Assembly: GCA_027627225.1 (NCBI GenBank)
Contig: CM051028.1
Span: 24,052,364-24,116,363 of the forward strand
DNA: 64,000 bases
Source of the DNA: Congeria kusceri
Taxonomy: Eukaryota > Mollusca > Bivalvia > Myida > Dreissenidae
Direction: 5' to 3'
The translations under genes were made by a program, and so were the position numbers. The notes beneath the pieces are model-generated. The model did no database searches and was not told the DNA's origin. It saw only the letters and a list, made by a program, of their open reading frames with translations. Shown here one piece after another: positions 37,665 to 50,200 of the stretch; position 1 is the first letter of the stretch, and each line of letters begins with the position of its first letter.

Positions 37665-40600
37665 ATGGCGGCTATGCTTAGATTACGCGATATTTTGGAG
37701 AACATTTTTTGCCTTATAAACGTTTGCTACGTCAACGTATTCAAGGAAGAAAATTTGCTAATGAGTCATACATTGACTCTGTGCGAATTTTTAGGAGAAA
37801 TGATGACGAAATCGACGTAAAGTCTCGTATCTTCGCAGTCAAAGAAAGGGAGAAGATCCACATACTGTCAATTTGTCGATGTCAAAAACGGCAATCACGA
37901 TCGCACATTGCAGTTGTAAGGCAGGTATTGCTTTCCTATTTGTGACACACATATTACTTATCGTTACGTTATTACTGACAGGATATGTTTGTAATTTCGT
38001 TGTAAAAAAAATAACGATAACGACGATTCTCACGTTATGATGATAGGGCTACTGTAATACAGATTTGTACGTGGTTGACATGTTGTATTACTCTCAATAA
38101 AGGGAAACACCTGAACTTAATGATAACATTGTTTACACTTCCAAGTTTAACACCAGCATATTTTCAAATATTAAAAGGCAGCAGCAGCATATTTTCAAAT
38201 ATTAAAAGGCAGCAGTTTTATTATTATTAATTAATGAAGAATAATGTACATCATTTTATATCTTTGTGCAGGATTGCTGGAGAATGCGCTCATGTGTTGG
38301 CCGTGGTGTTGAAGCTAACCGACTGGATTTTGGATGGTCTTACGGAAGTACCAAGTCAGCCATCTAGTACCTCCTGTCCACAGCAGTGGGACAAGCCAAG
38401 GGGATCTAAGATCCAGGCTGAACCAGTCTCTGCCATGGTACTATCCCCGTCAACAAATGTGGACAGGAAAAAGAGACCTATGACAGCCATCTTCAATGAC
38501 TACAGGTTGTTACCGTGTTGCTTTTAACATAAAAAAATAATAAACTCTAGTATGACTTTATTCACAATATGCAACATAATAATAAATATCATAATAAACA
38601 TTGTACAGTCCAGTTTATTGTGGCCAAGTGCACGATAAAAACAAAAAGACTAACATATAAATCCAATTCTAATTTTGTTCGTTTTTCAGAAAAATCAGGC
38701 TTACAGAGAAAGACATCGGTCTACTTTCATCGTTAAAGGACACTCCACTGGGGTACTTGGTCTGCAAACCAGAACAGACCATCATAACAGACCATGGACC
38801 ACAAGCCGTTGGCAGTACCCTTTCACACCAGGTAACATGTTAGTCTTGCACAAGCAATGGCATGAAGCCTGTCAAAAAGCAGCAACAGAACCATATTTGG
38901 TTTATAGATGGGAACAAACTTATTTCAATTTTATGGTCGACAATTTTAAACTTTTTAACCCTAGAAATGGCACGCTCTACATGTACACGGTGCCTGGCTA
39001 TTTTCCTGGTTAGTTTGACATCGCTGTCAGACATTTGACCTGATCTTGGAGCAAAAGGTGGCATGTACAATTTAAGTCCTAATTTTTCAACCTCCTCTTT
39101 AATTAAAAAACCCTTATCCACCATGATTCCATCCCTTTCTTTATTTTCCCACAGTCAATAAGTTGTTGAAGCATATCCAGGAGTCCACATTGATTAGTAA
39201 TTTCTTTATCTGAAATGGCACCGGAAAATAACATGGAAATAAATGTAAAAGAGCCTCTGGGGTCAACTCCAACCAAAGCCTTCAATGTTGTAGCAGATTT
39301 GTAGTCCGAGTAGCACTGGCTTTGGGAATGTAATGATGAGGGCCTTTCAAGTTTTATCTCTGTTCCGTCCAGTATAAGTAGTGTTCGGAAAGTCCTCTTT
39401 GTATTTCTTCGGCATTTTATCCACAATTATATCCCTGTCCGGCCAAATTGGTACTGAACCAAATCTGTAAAACATGTAGTTTATCCAGTTTCTAAATAGA
39501 GCACCTGCATCGGTAGGGCTGATACTGAAGAGATTCGCAATGTGTTGGAACTGCAGGTTTAGTCTGTTTGATCAGTGTCAACAGCAGCTGGTCTTCCAAT
39601 TTCACTTTTTTAATACTTGAAATTGTTCTTGGGTAGCAGGAATTGAAAGATGGTCAAACATTTCAAATAAACAAAGCCAGTGTAGTCCTGGAAGTTTTTT
39701 CCCTTCATTGTTCTAAGATACTCAACTGAAAAAAGTTGTCTGTTTACAGATTCTTTTGTTTTTTTCATTTGTTTCCTTAGTGAACTATTTTTCACTCTTG
39801 TTAGCTCTTCATTTCTCAGCACTTGGTCAGCCATTTTTCGGTGCAAAGAGGAGAAACATCTGAAAACAGAAAAATAAAGTTATAAAGACAAATTATTTCA
39901 AATAATTTTATTTTCAGATACCACTTATCCAGCAAGTAGACAATGTGTTGAGCCAAACAGAAGAATGTGGAACCCTTGAACTGCCTGCACAACCTGATGT
40001 GAATTTGGACATTGCAACTGAGCATCTTGACAACATGAAACATGTAAGCGTGACGCAAGACGAGGCTCTAGCGATTGAACCCAACACCCGTGACCAGCGT
40101 TCTTGTGCTGTTTGGTCTGCAGAAAGACAAAAAAGAATCATGGCCTCAAACTTCGGACGGATCATGCTCAGAAAGTCAGCAATCAGCGAGAAGTTTATAG
40201 ATAGCATCACCAAATCAAAAGTGTTCACCTCAGCGTCTACCAGCTATGGCATAGCGAATGAAAGAATTGCACGGAACATGTATAGAAAAAGACAAAAAAC
40301 CATGTGCACGACTGCAGATTGTTTGTAAATCCGAAGTTTCCGTGCATCGGAGCCGCGCCAGACGGCAATGTATGTGATGGTGGTCAGACAGGAATTTTGG
40401 AAATTAAGTGTCCATTTTCTGTTTGCAGTATGACTATTGCAGATGCGGTAGATCAAAATAATGCAAAAAAAAGATTTCTTCTTAATCACAGATGGAGAAC
40501 ATTTCTTTGAGTAAGACACACCCTTACTGGTTCCAAGTTCAAGGACAATTGCTTGTTACGGGGGCAGAGTTTTGTGACTTTGTTACTTACACGAGACAGG

Positions 40601-40695
40601 ACTTGTTCATAACAAGAATATTGCCCGACAAAGATGCCATGGAAAATATTCTTTCAAAGATGTGCCACGTGTCCACAAAGTATTGTGTTAAATAG
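37665..40695 (+). pseudogene. YqaJ-type exonuclease with SWIM zinc finger (ISL2EU second protein)
   Basis: Putative exons: about 37665-37924 (MAAMLRLRDILENIF; YIDSVRIFRRNDDE; CSCKA), 38272-38504 (IAGECAHVLAVVLKLTDWIL), 38690-38831 (LTEKDIGLLSSLKDTPLGYL) and 39919 onward. The SWIM finger CxC...C-x-H is assembled across the first intron. The last exon has the PD-(D/E)xK nuclease core: GIANERIARNMY, CIGAAPDGNV and GILEIKCPFS, then HPYWFQVQGQLLVTG. By family it is an exonuclease/recombinase-like protein; its job in transposition is not known to me. At least five one-base frame breaks are visible, near 37710, 37850, the first junction, 40300 and two around 40480-40510, so it is a pseudogene. Its third intron contains the last exons of the transposase on the other strand. 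Confidence 0.8.
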
Positions 40696-41799
40696 TTACC
40701 TTTACCTTGTTTTTCATCGGTTTGTGTCTCCGCATGATGGGAATGTGGTTTGGGGTCTGCGTTTTCATTGTTCTCACTGCAAATAAAATGTACCTATACA
40801 ATATTATGCGTGTAAGATATGCCATTTTTGTCGTTGATATAGTGTATTAACATGCTCTGTGTTGGTTATTCGCAATATATATATGCTGCATTACGGGCTT
40901 ACACGTTCTGATATTACATTGTTGTTATTGTTTACATGTAAAGATGATACAATTATTTGAACCACTGATGTGTTTATTAAAATTTATACCTTGTATTAAT
41001 TTCTTGTTCAAGATTTCTTCTTCTCTTCCGTGGTACATGGTCATCTACTGGCAGTCTCTTTAATAGCCATTTGGCTGGCGTGACTGTGTGGCCCAAGGCT
41101 TCTACAGGCAATGGGTCAGGGAACTGATCTGTTGGTTTGCCTTCTTGGAAATGCTATAACAATACAAACGCAATACTGGGATCTGGGCATTAAATTAATA
41201 AAACAACCAAATTTTACCACACTGGACATCAAATAACTACGAAATAAAAAATGGATGAATATCTGTTGTATTGTTCTAGAGCTACAGAGTAATGTTGCCA
41301 CGTTTTTATTACACTTACGTCAACATAACACTGCAATCATCGGACAAAGCTAGACAACCTTGAATCTGATCTGTCTCATAAAAATGGCCATGTTTACATC
41401 CCTCCATATTTGGAAATGTTGACAACACGTGCAGCATAAATTAATACAAAACCGATTTCTATTGGTCATACATGACCTCATAGGTTTTTTATAACTGTTA
41501 TTCGATTGCTAAAAATAACTAGTCAAGCGTCTATCTAAAAGCAAAATACTAAACCGTATAGTAAATCAAAGGGTTAAAAATGACAAATATACCTTTGTAC
41601 AGACGAACATGTGGTAAATGTCGTTGACAGTGTTGACATTAAGTTGATCGTGGGGACGACCGCAGGCCTTTATCCATCTCTTACACTTGTCGAGATCACG
41701 TTTTGGCTTAGGAAATGCTATGAATTCAACTCCTCCAGCTAATCTCTCTGGATACCGACTGTCCGAGTTGCATAAACCCCATTGACACCGTTTAACCAA
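38840..41799 (-). pseudogene. THAP-domain DDE transposase (ISL2EU)
   Basis: Exon 1 starts at 41799 with MVKRCQWGLCNSDSRYPERL and ends FVCTK. Exon 2 (about 41151-41000) continues HFQEGKPTDQFPDPLPVEAL and completes the C2CH THAP zinc finger across the intron. Exon 3 (about 40785-40728) encodes an acidic linker (ENNENADPKPHSHHAETQTD). From 39859 down come a coiled-coil-like helix (MADQVLRNEELTRVKNSSLR), a helix-turn-helix region (LFSISPTDAGALFRNWI) and the DDE domain: LILDGTEIKLERPSS (first Asp), GIMVDKGF (second Asp) and HVERAISRVKKFKI (Glu). It ends at 38840. One-base frame breaks occur near 39830, at two or more sites between 39640 and 39560, near 39385 and near 39130. Exon 3 is separated from the later exons by an intron containing the YqaJ nuclease exon on the other strand. 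Confidence 0.82.
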
Positions 41800-42177
41800 T
41801 TTTATTTACGTTAATTTCAAGGAAAATAACAAAATATGTAGAACAATAGTGTGAACCTCGACATTCAGCTTGTCGAGGAAAATGGCGGACAAATCGTTGG
41901 CAACCGGCTCCCCGAATTATCGATCGCTGATTGGTCGACCGATATTTAGATAAGAATTTGATTGACGGGTGGCGAGATGTTAATTCTTGGATAAAGTAAA
42001 AGAAATCAGTGAAAGAAAAATCTATATATTCTCAGACTGTCAAGCTGCCATTGCATCCACGTTTTCGTATGAAATTCTTAAGGTGAAAACTCAATCAGTC
42101 ATCAATATAAGAAACATAATAGCCTCACTAGAGAAAAAACAAAATCAAATTGACGTGCACTGGATTCCAGGCAACGT

Positions 42178-43635
42178 TTTTCCTCTATATAAAGTCGGTA
42201 CCGGAAAACGGTACTATTCCCAAACCGATTTTCTGATCATTTTTCCCAATTTGAAGTTAAACAATTCCCAAATGTAAGAAAAAAATCCAAAAAGACCCTG
42301 AAAAGATCGACGATGTTCCTGTATTTTACTTTTGTTTTACCCAAGCGTAAACCTCCACGCACAGCTGCAGAGTCTTCTCCAGGCCGTTTTAGCGCTCCGG
42401 TGCCCGGGCGCTTAAATTTTAACTTTAACATATCCGGGGCGCCTAAAATGAGTGGTGCGCTTATGAACATCGCCCGGGCAACGTGTATTTTATCAATTAT
42501 TTAGCTGTGTTGACCGGCAGCAGACCGACAATTCCTGCTGTGAAAGCTAATCACTTACGTCACAATGGCCGTTTTTTCACTCGAGAAACATGTACACCAC
42601 TCTATAAAGTCAGTGAATGATCAAAGCAAGTGTCACTTCGCCGAAAATTGTAACAATTTACAGTTATTCCTAAGCGGCAATTAATCACCGTGAAGCACCG
42701 CCCTGTAGGCGGAGTTTCAACATGCAGTAAAATCGAGATGTGCCAATAGAAACGCTCAGTTTATCTACACTTTGGAATGACGTTATGACTGACCAATCGG
42801 CGCAGTTGGAATGTATCCACACACAAGTAACCTTATACGCGCGCCAAGCGTATTATCGACCTAAAAAGTGATTGAGCTTTTGTATTTTATAATATGCACA
42901 CTTATTTATTTAATAAATTTCATAACATTAAAAAAACAAACAGCGAAAAATCAGTCTCAAATACGCTAATATGAAATCGTAATCGGAAAAACCTATCCAG
43001 TGTTACTGCTCAGTGTTGTAGTTTCGTAAACACAAGCTGTCTTGTTTATATACATGCATGCCATGTAAAACCCGTGTTTTCTGCAATCGAGTGCGGAATG
43101 TCTGCTGACAACGACGACGTCACGTTCCACGCATGGATAGTGCGTGTACCGACCATGTGCTTTCTAAATACAGGTCTTTAACATTTGACGCGCGTAGGCA
43201 CAATGTGCACAGGGAAATTCTCCCGCTGTTTTTGCAAGAACGAAGCATGTATAATATACATGTATTTTAATAATGATTCTTACAATGACGCTTTTGCTTT
43301 TAAAAGGCTAGAGGTATACCGTTTAAACGGTGATGTGTCGTTTATTTCATTTCGTTTAAACGTTTAAAAAAAATTGAAACGTGTTAGAATGAATTTTAAG
43401 AGCTAAAACGCACCAGATAACGTCATATGACACATGCTGCAAAACACATTTCGACATAGGGACCAGGGCGCCTGAGAAAAATCCTGGGTTACTGTTAACA
43501 GCTAGGGGAGGTAACTTACTGTTTTTACATTTTATATGTCATCTTTTAATGACAGTGATACAATTCCCAATTTGGCTGAAGAAGACGCTTATTTTCCCAA
43601 TTTGAACGGTACCGGTACAATTCCGAACTTTCAGT
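42178..43635. mobile_element. Unclassified 1.45-kb interspersed element, copy 1
   Basis: It interrupts the LINE between VHWIPGN and its C-terminal finger. Near both edges are CGGTACCG and TTCCCAATTTG motifs. Most of the interior (42484-43600) is present in reverse orientation at 62290-64000. Landmarks include CTCCCGCTGTTTTTGCAAGA, CGTTTAAACGGTGA and GCTGTTAACAGTAACCCAG-type words. No conserved reading frame; ends and target duplication were not determined. Part of the LINE (the end of RNase H) appears lost at the insertion. Confidence 0.65.
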
Positions 43636-44217
43636 ATAAAAATTCGAAGACGAGCAATAGAATAGAAGAAATGTTCACAATGGCTGGTTCAAGAATATGT
43701 ATTGGTGAAGAAAACAGAAAGGTTTTTGGAATCATCAATCAACTCATAAGCGGACACTCAAAACTCAATGAACATTGGTCCAAAATATGCAACCAAGAAA
43801 ATAGTACATGTATTTGCTTAAACTGTGGAGTTCCAGAAACGATTCATCATTACCTCTTTGAATGCAGCCTCTATACTAAAGAGAGACAGGAGAGGGATAG
43901 AGCGACAACGCGCTTATTAGACATGAATCAATTACTATGTGATTCCATAGATCTAAAGGTCTTAATTGGAGAAATCGAGGGCATAACTAAGACCACTAGA
44001 AGAGAATTTGTGGATATAATCGGACAATTCTTAGAAAAAACTGGACGTTTAATTAAAAATTAACATACAACTTTCCAAGCTCAGTGACATTAAAAAGTAT
44101 CAAGTGATAAATTACATAGTGGATTCTCACCTATATGACAACGAATTATTAAGTCAGTACAAAGTGACCATAGCCACATCGAGGCGAAATCGATCAACAA
44201 CAACACTATTTTACAAA

Positions 44218-47200
44218 ATGGCTCAAGATTATTCAATTGTGACACAGAGTATGGTTACTGTAACCATATCCAGCGCTGCAAATTCATTTGGTAGCGAGAG
44301 ACGATTTCAGAAACATGTGACCGTTGCGGATTTAAAGGCATGTATACGGATCATAATGTTCGGACAGTGACTAATTTTGGATTGTATATGCATCTCTTTT
44401 TCAGCGTAACCATTGCGTGTCCTCGGCTACTGGCAAAGATCTATTAATCGTTGCGCCAATTATCAATAAGTGGTCCACAGTGCAGATATAATGTTAAGCG
44501 ACATAATTTAAACTATTTTTGTGACTTAAAAAAATATCTTAGTGTGTCATATTCACAAGCTTATGACATGTATGACAGCTTATAGCACAGCTTGTAAGGC
44601 TCTGGTGGCCAACATCGAGCTATTTTATATAGGCAATATTGTCTCCTTAGCCCTATGGCTGAAGGACCATTTATGTGCTGGAAAGGTTTCCTGTATAACA
44701 CATATTGCAGCATTAAAAATTGTGTCGCTACTTTCATGCGCTGAAATGGCAAGGTTAGCATTTATATCTTTTAATAAAATTTACATACCTGCAAAGAGAA
44801 TTTATTCCGCAGTAATGTTTCATAAATATTTATACATTAACACTTCCACTTTGGATGCAACAGCAATTTAAACCTACACACATAATGCATTTTTAAACAA
44901 ATCTCGTTAACCATCGTTGTCTACACGTCTATCGATATTCTGCTACACTCTATGCACTGGGTCATTTCTAATTGGTAAGTTGCCTAGAACATTTCTATAC
45001 ATAAATAGACACATCATTGCGATTGGTTGAAGCATATTTGAAGGTTTAAACAATGCAAGGTAAACATGGCAGTCTGTACATAAATGTACATTTATACCAG
45101 AGTTCTCACTAGGATTTTGAAACCTGGAGTCCATGACTCCTTCCTCAGAAAAAGTAGGAGTCCCACCATAATTAAGCGTTCCAGATCATTATTTGATTAT
45201 CTTCGTATTTTTATATGTGTCTAATGTATATTGAATAAACCATATTTAAACAATATTTTGTTGTAATAGTTACTATTACATACGCAATTATTTATTTTTT
45301 ATTTCATATACCATACAACATTTTCACAAATACATAAATATACATATTAGACATCAATTTCAATAAAATGATACATCAACATCTCATCAGCAGGCCATCT
45401 ACACATTTTACCGCACACAATCCTATATACTACACACAACCGTCTTTTATAAATACACATAAATATATGACATTAAAATTTGGAGATCATAATAAAACCA
45501 TTTCAGTGTTACAAAAAGAAATTACAAACAAACATTTCCATTTCTTTCAAAGTCGATTTCGGCACATATATAACATTTTTTTTGTCATTTCCACTTCTAC
45601 AATAATATTGTTCACTTGTGCCTCTTTTTCATTTCACAGAACTTAATAACTCCGAGTCCGAACTGTTGCAACATCCGTTGCTGCATTTTTTCACTACACT
45701 TTGCAAAAGCAATAACTTTATCACAAATATAAGCACAAATAAACACTATAAAAATATACTGTAAAATATACTGTATTAAACAAACGTCCTGACGAAACAA
45801 ATTCTGAATATAAACTGACAATATCTGTTTAATTAAACGATTGGAAATTGAAGCATTCCAATTAACGCCTTCCATCTCAGTTTTATTATTTCAGCAAATA
45901 AGATGTAATTATTATAAGCCTAATTAGTCGCGAACCTGCACTTCTTAAAGACCGTGTCTTTACTCTCGACGTCTACCGTTCACACGTTCCAAAGAACAAA
46001 CACGCCGAAATTGAACTTGTACAAACAATACCCCCTTTACTGTGCCCCTCAATTGAACTTGTTACAAACAATACCCCCTTTACTGTGTCCCTCAATTAAT
46101 TAAAACGAGCCATGACTGAGATGCTGTCACTCACACTGTGAAAAAGTGCTTCTGAAAATATGCGCGATTTGATTGGCTGAGTGGTTAGCTGAGGTAATCC
46201 TGACGTCGCCTACGGAAAGATTTTATCGACAATTGACACTGCTGCAGTAGCCAAACAATGGAATGTGTTGATAGCAAGGTTAATCGGCATGAGCGAGCAT
46301 TTAGTGTATTGAAAAAACAGGCGAACGCAACTGGATATTTACGCGTCCTAGAATCTAACCCTGGATTTTATGGTGTCCTTTTCGGAAAAGTTCGCGTCCA
46401 AATACGCCGAATTACGCGTTATCGAGAACTCTGTATACAAAAGTTTATATCCGAATTAAATGCATGTTCTGGGTAAATTTCGGCACATATTGAGCAGTTT
46501 AGGTGTTGTTTAAGTAAAATACATTGACTGTCTTGTTGCCAAAAATGAAAATTGATAGTTTTCCATCATTAAAATAATCTTTTGCCAGACTTTTGGCGAT
46601 TAAACATTCCAGCAAATTTAGCCCTATATAAAAAGTAACACTAAATTTGTTGCACGGCTTATTAATTAGCCTACGACAGCTTACTGCTTACAGCTTAGAT
46701 AAAATATATAGTATACATTAATTAATACAGTATACAAAGAATGCGAAAAAAACAACATCATGGAAAAGCTAATATACCAAGGCACCTACTTTAATCAAGC
46801 CATTTCAAGCCATTTTGTATGAAGACTATTTCAGAGAATAAAAATACCGTTATTTTTAAACATCACATGTTTATTAGATTAAGAAGGTATTGAATCAGAA
46901 TTTCCTCCTTTTTTAAATAAAAAAACAACTTGATTTTCCCCTCCTGGAGGGCCCCGAGACCATTCCCATATAGGTGGAAAAAAAACACTGATTTGTATGT
47001 ATCATCATAATCAAATTAATATTTCTATAAGTAATGCACAAACTTGTGTATTTTTGGAATGGTACCTTTTTTCAGGGAAAGCTAGTGCTTCTGACTGGAG
47101 CAAATGTGGGAAGCATGAAGCTGGAGCTCTACAACAATGAGAACCAACTGATCTGCCATCTTGATAATAACTCTGCAATGCTGGGGTCCTATCCCATTGA

Positions 47201-50200
47201 AGATGGCATGAGAATACATGTATGTGTGTGAGAAATAACTAAAATAGTCTTTTTTATCCATGGTCTTTGTCTGCTGAATCATCTGAGTCGGAGTGATAGT
47301 GAGTTCATATGCCATTAATTTCTGTGAATAACCTTTTTACTGGTTAATTCTATTTGAAAATATTGTTATTTTAAAGATAAAAAGGTTTAGTTTCAAATAA
47401 TACTTAAAGCTGCGTTTGTAGCAGGACTCACTCCGCAATTCTCAAGGTTGTCATTATTAACTGATTGACGTTTAAAATCATCAGAAAATCGGTTGTTTTT
47501 TTCAGGAACTTTAAAATTGCAATTGGTAATAGCACAAAAGGGCCTCCTAGACCCCTAACCAAATCTCTAACATTTAGATAAAATCGCTTGTTTCATTTAA
47601 TAATGACAACCCTGCATTCTCCAAATTAGCCAATGGCTAAAAATTTGAATATTTGGCTGAAACAAAATCTGTTGGGCTACAACACTATTTGTATCGTTAT
47701 AAAAAGATAAAAATTAGTGAAAATTAGCCTGTTTTCTACAAAGTATGGCAATTTTGGCTAAAGAATATTTTCAGCGCTGGGTAAAACATACAGATAATTT
47801 TAGGGTTCAACATCATGAACATGGAATAGCAACCTGTCACATGTGATGACTGTAGTATAAAATCTCTTCATTTTCAGGTTATTGATCCAGAAGCTAAAGT
47901 AGGAGAGTTTGAAGATGTTTCTAAAGTTGAAAAGTTTGAACTCAGTGCAGAAGAATATGAAAAGCGACAAGGTACCAGTCATCGCTATTTCCTTTACACT
48001 TATTATCAATGACAGGACATTTTTGTTTCAACAGATATCTACATGCAATACAATGTTGTGTAAGAGATAAGAAAGTTGTTCTCAGAACTTTGTTTCCTTT
48101 CACATACAGTGTTGGCATTTAAATAAAGTTATTCAAGCATTTATTATTCAGGCACTTTTCGCTTTTATTGTATTGTCTGTTTCAAGGAAGTCTCTTCTGA
48201 ACATAAATCCACTGTAGGTGGAAAGTGCCATCTTGGATTAGCCTGTGCAGACTGCACATGCTAATCCAGTACAACACTATACACATGCATTCAGCTCGAT
48301 TTTCCCACTACACGCATCAGAGATTTGTTCTGATAACTTTGTCGGGGCTTTTTTTTGGCCAGTGTCATAGCCATTACTGGATCATATTCCCAATGGCAAA
48401 AATAATATTTTTTGCCAAATCCAGTCCCAAAATTCCTAATTGATAGTTTGACTTTTAGTTGTTTGGAAATAAGTGGTGTTCAGTGTATCAATCAAGACTG
48501 CTGAAGTTGCAATAACTGTTTTACTGACTTGTTTTTGTTCAGAACATTCTATTGTATGTAGTTTATCTATAATTATTCAAATGTATTATCAAGCTATTGT
48601 AATGTTTCCCAGTTTTAGGTGAATTGACACTGATATTCCCAATTTCATGGGTATAGGTCATATGATATTCCCAAAATGGTGAAAAAAAGCCCTGTTTTCT
48701 GTTTCCTCACAGATACGGTGCGGGCTTTCAAGGAGCGGAACAAGATGGGCCGGTTTAAGGAGTTGACTCCCGAGGAGCAGCAGAGGCTTGAGGAGGAGAC
48801 GAGGTTGAAAGGAGAGCAGGACAGACAGCGGGTGGAGAGCATGAAAGTTGGAGACAGGTTAGCTACGAATGTTCACCTTCATTAATATTCTATGCATCAA
48901 AGATGGCATGGTTTGTAAATGTTTGTTGGTCGGTCAGTTGGCCACATTCTCTTCTGCTCTCTATGGTTTTCATCCAATCTTCATTAAACTTGACGTTCTA
49001 TTATAAGCTAATGACATAAAAAATGACTATTTAAAAAAAAACTAAATTGTAAAGCATCAAATTACTATAAACTAAGGAATGACCAAATTATACAAGAATG
49101 TCAAATAATTTGTCCAGCTTTCAAACCTGCTCTTTTTCAGCTGCACCCTGTACTTTGATACTTGATCTTTCCCTGCATGTCTTCAAAATATATGACAATA
49201 ACATAATTTTACTGTATATTCAGGTGTGAAGTGAAAGTGCCAGGCCAGCCTGTAAGAAGAGGGTCTGTTCAGTATCTTGGTAGATTTCTACTTGCTTCTT
49301 CGTCATAATAATAATTGTTATACTAGTATATGTTGTATATTATATAAATATTGCATTCTTTGAGGGCGATAGTGCATTTGTCAACCCGAGGAAAGAAATA
49401 CTGCTGGCCAAGGCGAGGCCGCGGGCAATAGTATTTTTCGAGGGTTGACCAAACGCACTATTGCCCTCGAAGAATGCAATATTTATTATTATACCGAAAC
49501 AGGGCTTCTCAATAAATAATGTGCTTTTGTAACACTGAGTAATTTACTCACTGTTTCATAAGCGCCCTTTAACTCCGGTCAACCTGTTTATCGCTATGAC
49601 GTCATAGCAGGTGATATTGCAGTGTGATATTTCAAATTATTACCTACTTTACAATATAAATGATAATTAAGCGTTTTTAACTGTTTACCACTTTGATAAA
49701 ACAAGCTTCTTCCAACAAGGAACATGTTGTGATGTTTCATGGTTTTGTTTCGTTATGGTGCCCTCATTATTATTCAAAGGGAGCAACGTTGCGCAATGTA
49801 ACTTTATAGTAACACTGTCTGCTACTAGAAGTCATGTGACCAACCAATATCCTTTGTTCGTCATCGATGCTACGTCATCGATGACGTAATTTGTTCTCGA
49901 CTTGGTCAAACATTTCACAAAATGACTGTTACAAGCAGCTAGGACTCAGGATAATGATTGTTCTATTTTGAGTTGTGTGATTCACAACTATCATTATATT
50001 AGATTTCATGGAAAATAAAACAATTCAATATTGTTTTTATTTATTATTAGAAGTAGGTAATAAAGCAGATATTTCATAGTCATTTTGGAACAGTCAAATT
50101 GTTTCCTTCAGTATTGGGGGCAACATTTTGAACTGTTGCCCTCGGCCTAACGGCCTCGGGCAACAGTTCAAAATATGCCCCCTCTACTTCAGGGAAACAA

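Larger units (their letters stand above)
37578..41985. mobile_element. ISL2EU-type DNA transposon (THAP-DDE transposase plus YqaJ nuclease)
   Basis: The element is bounded by a 16-bp perfect inverted repeat GAATTAACATCTCGCC (left from 37577, right to 41986) whose outer AATT may be the target duplication. Removing the insertion leaves GGAATTCTTGG in the LINE, which restores its RNase H frame (LALEFLDKVKEI). Subterminal CCTCGACAAGC words occur at 37643 and as a small hairpin near 41855-41880, next to AATGGCGG on both sides. It carries two genes on opposite strands, each with introns. The ISL2EU assignment rests on the combination of a THAP finger, an IS4-like DDE domain (DDE_Tnp_4) and a YqaJ nuclease, which is established for that group. 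Confidence 0.85.
36124..44063 (+). pseudogene. RNase H-bearing LINE (I-like group), split by two later insertions
   Basis: Visible order on the + strand: reverse transcriptase fingers/palm (NAYRKRKSCTQAIV; LIAMDFESAFERVW, 36132-36420), KVGIPQGSVLSPTLCNLYT (about 36425), a degraded catalytic box (TEFAHDSTIW where F/YADD is expected, about 36520), thumb and connection (36595-37308), the RNase H N-terminus (FTDGSALGNPGPTGAGAA, about 37413), RNase H middle (IYIFSDCQAAIAS and VHWIPGN, 41990-42177), and a C-terminal zinc finger (CLNCGVPETIHHYLFEC, about 43818-43870) ending at 44063. The first split is the 4.4-kb ISL2EU at 37582-41981, and the second the element at about 42178-43635. Several one-base frame breaks and the lost Asp-Asp box mean it is dead. 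Jockey, I or Nimb assignment is not settled. Confidence 0.85.

Noticed and set aside
46258..46476. 72-codon frame in TBCB intron 1 as an extra exon or gene
   Set aside because: No homology was recognised and TBCB joins correctly without it.
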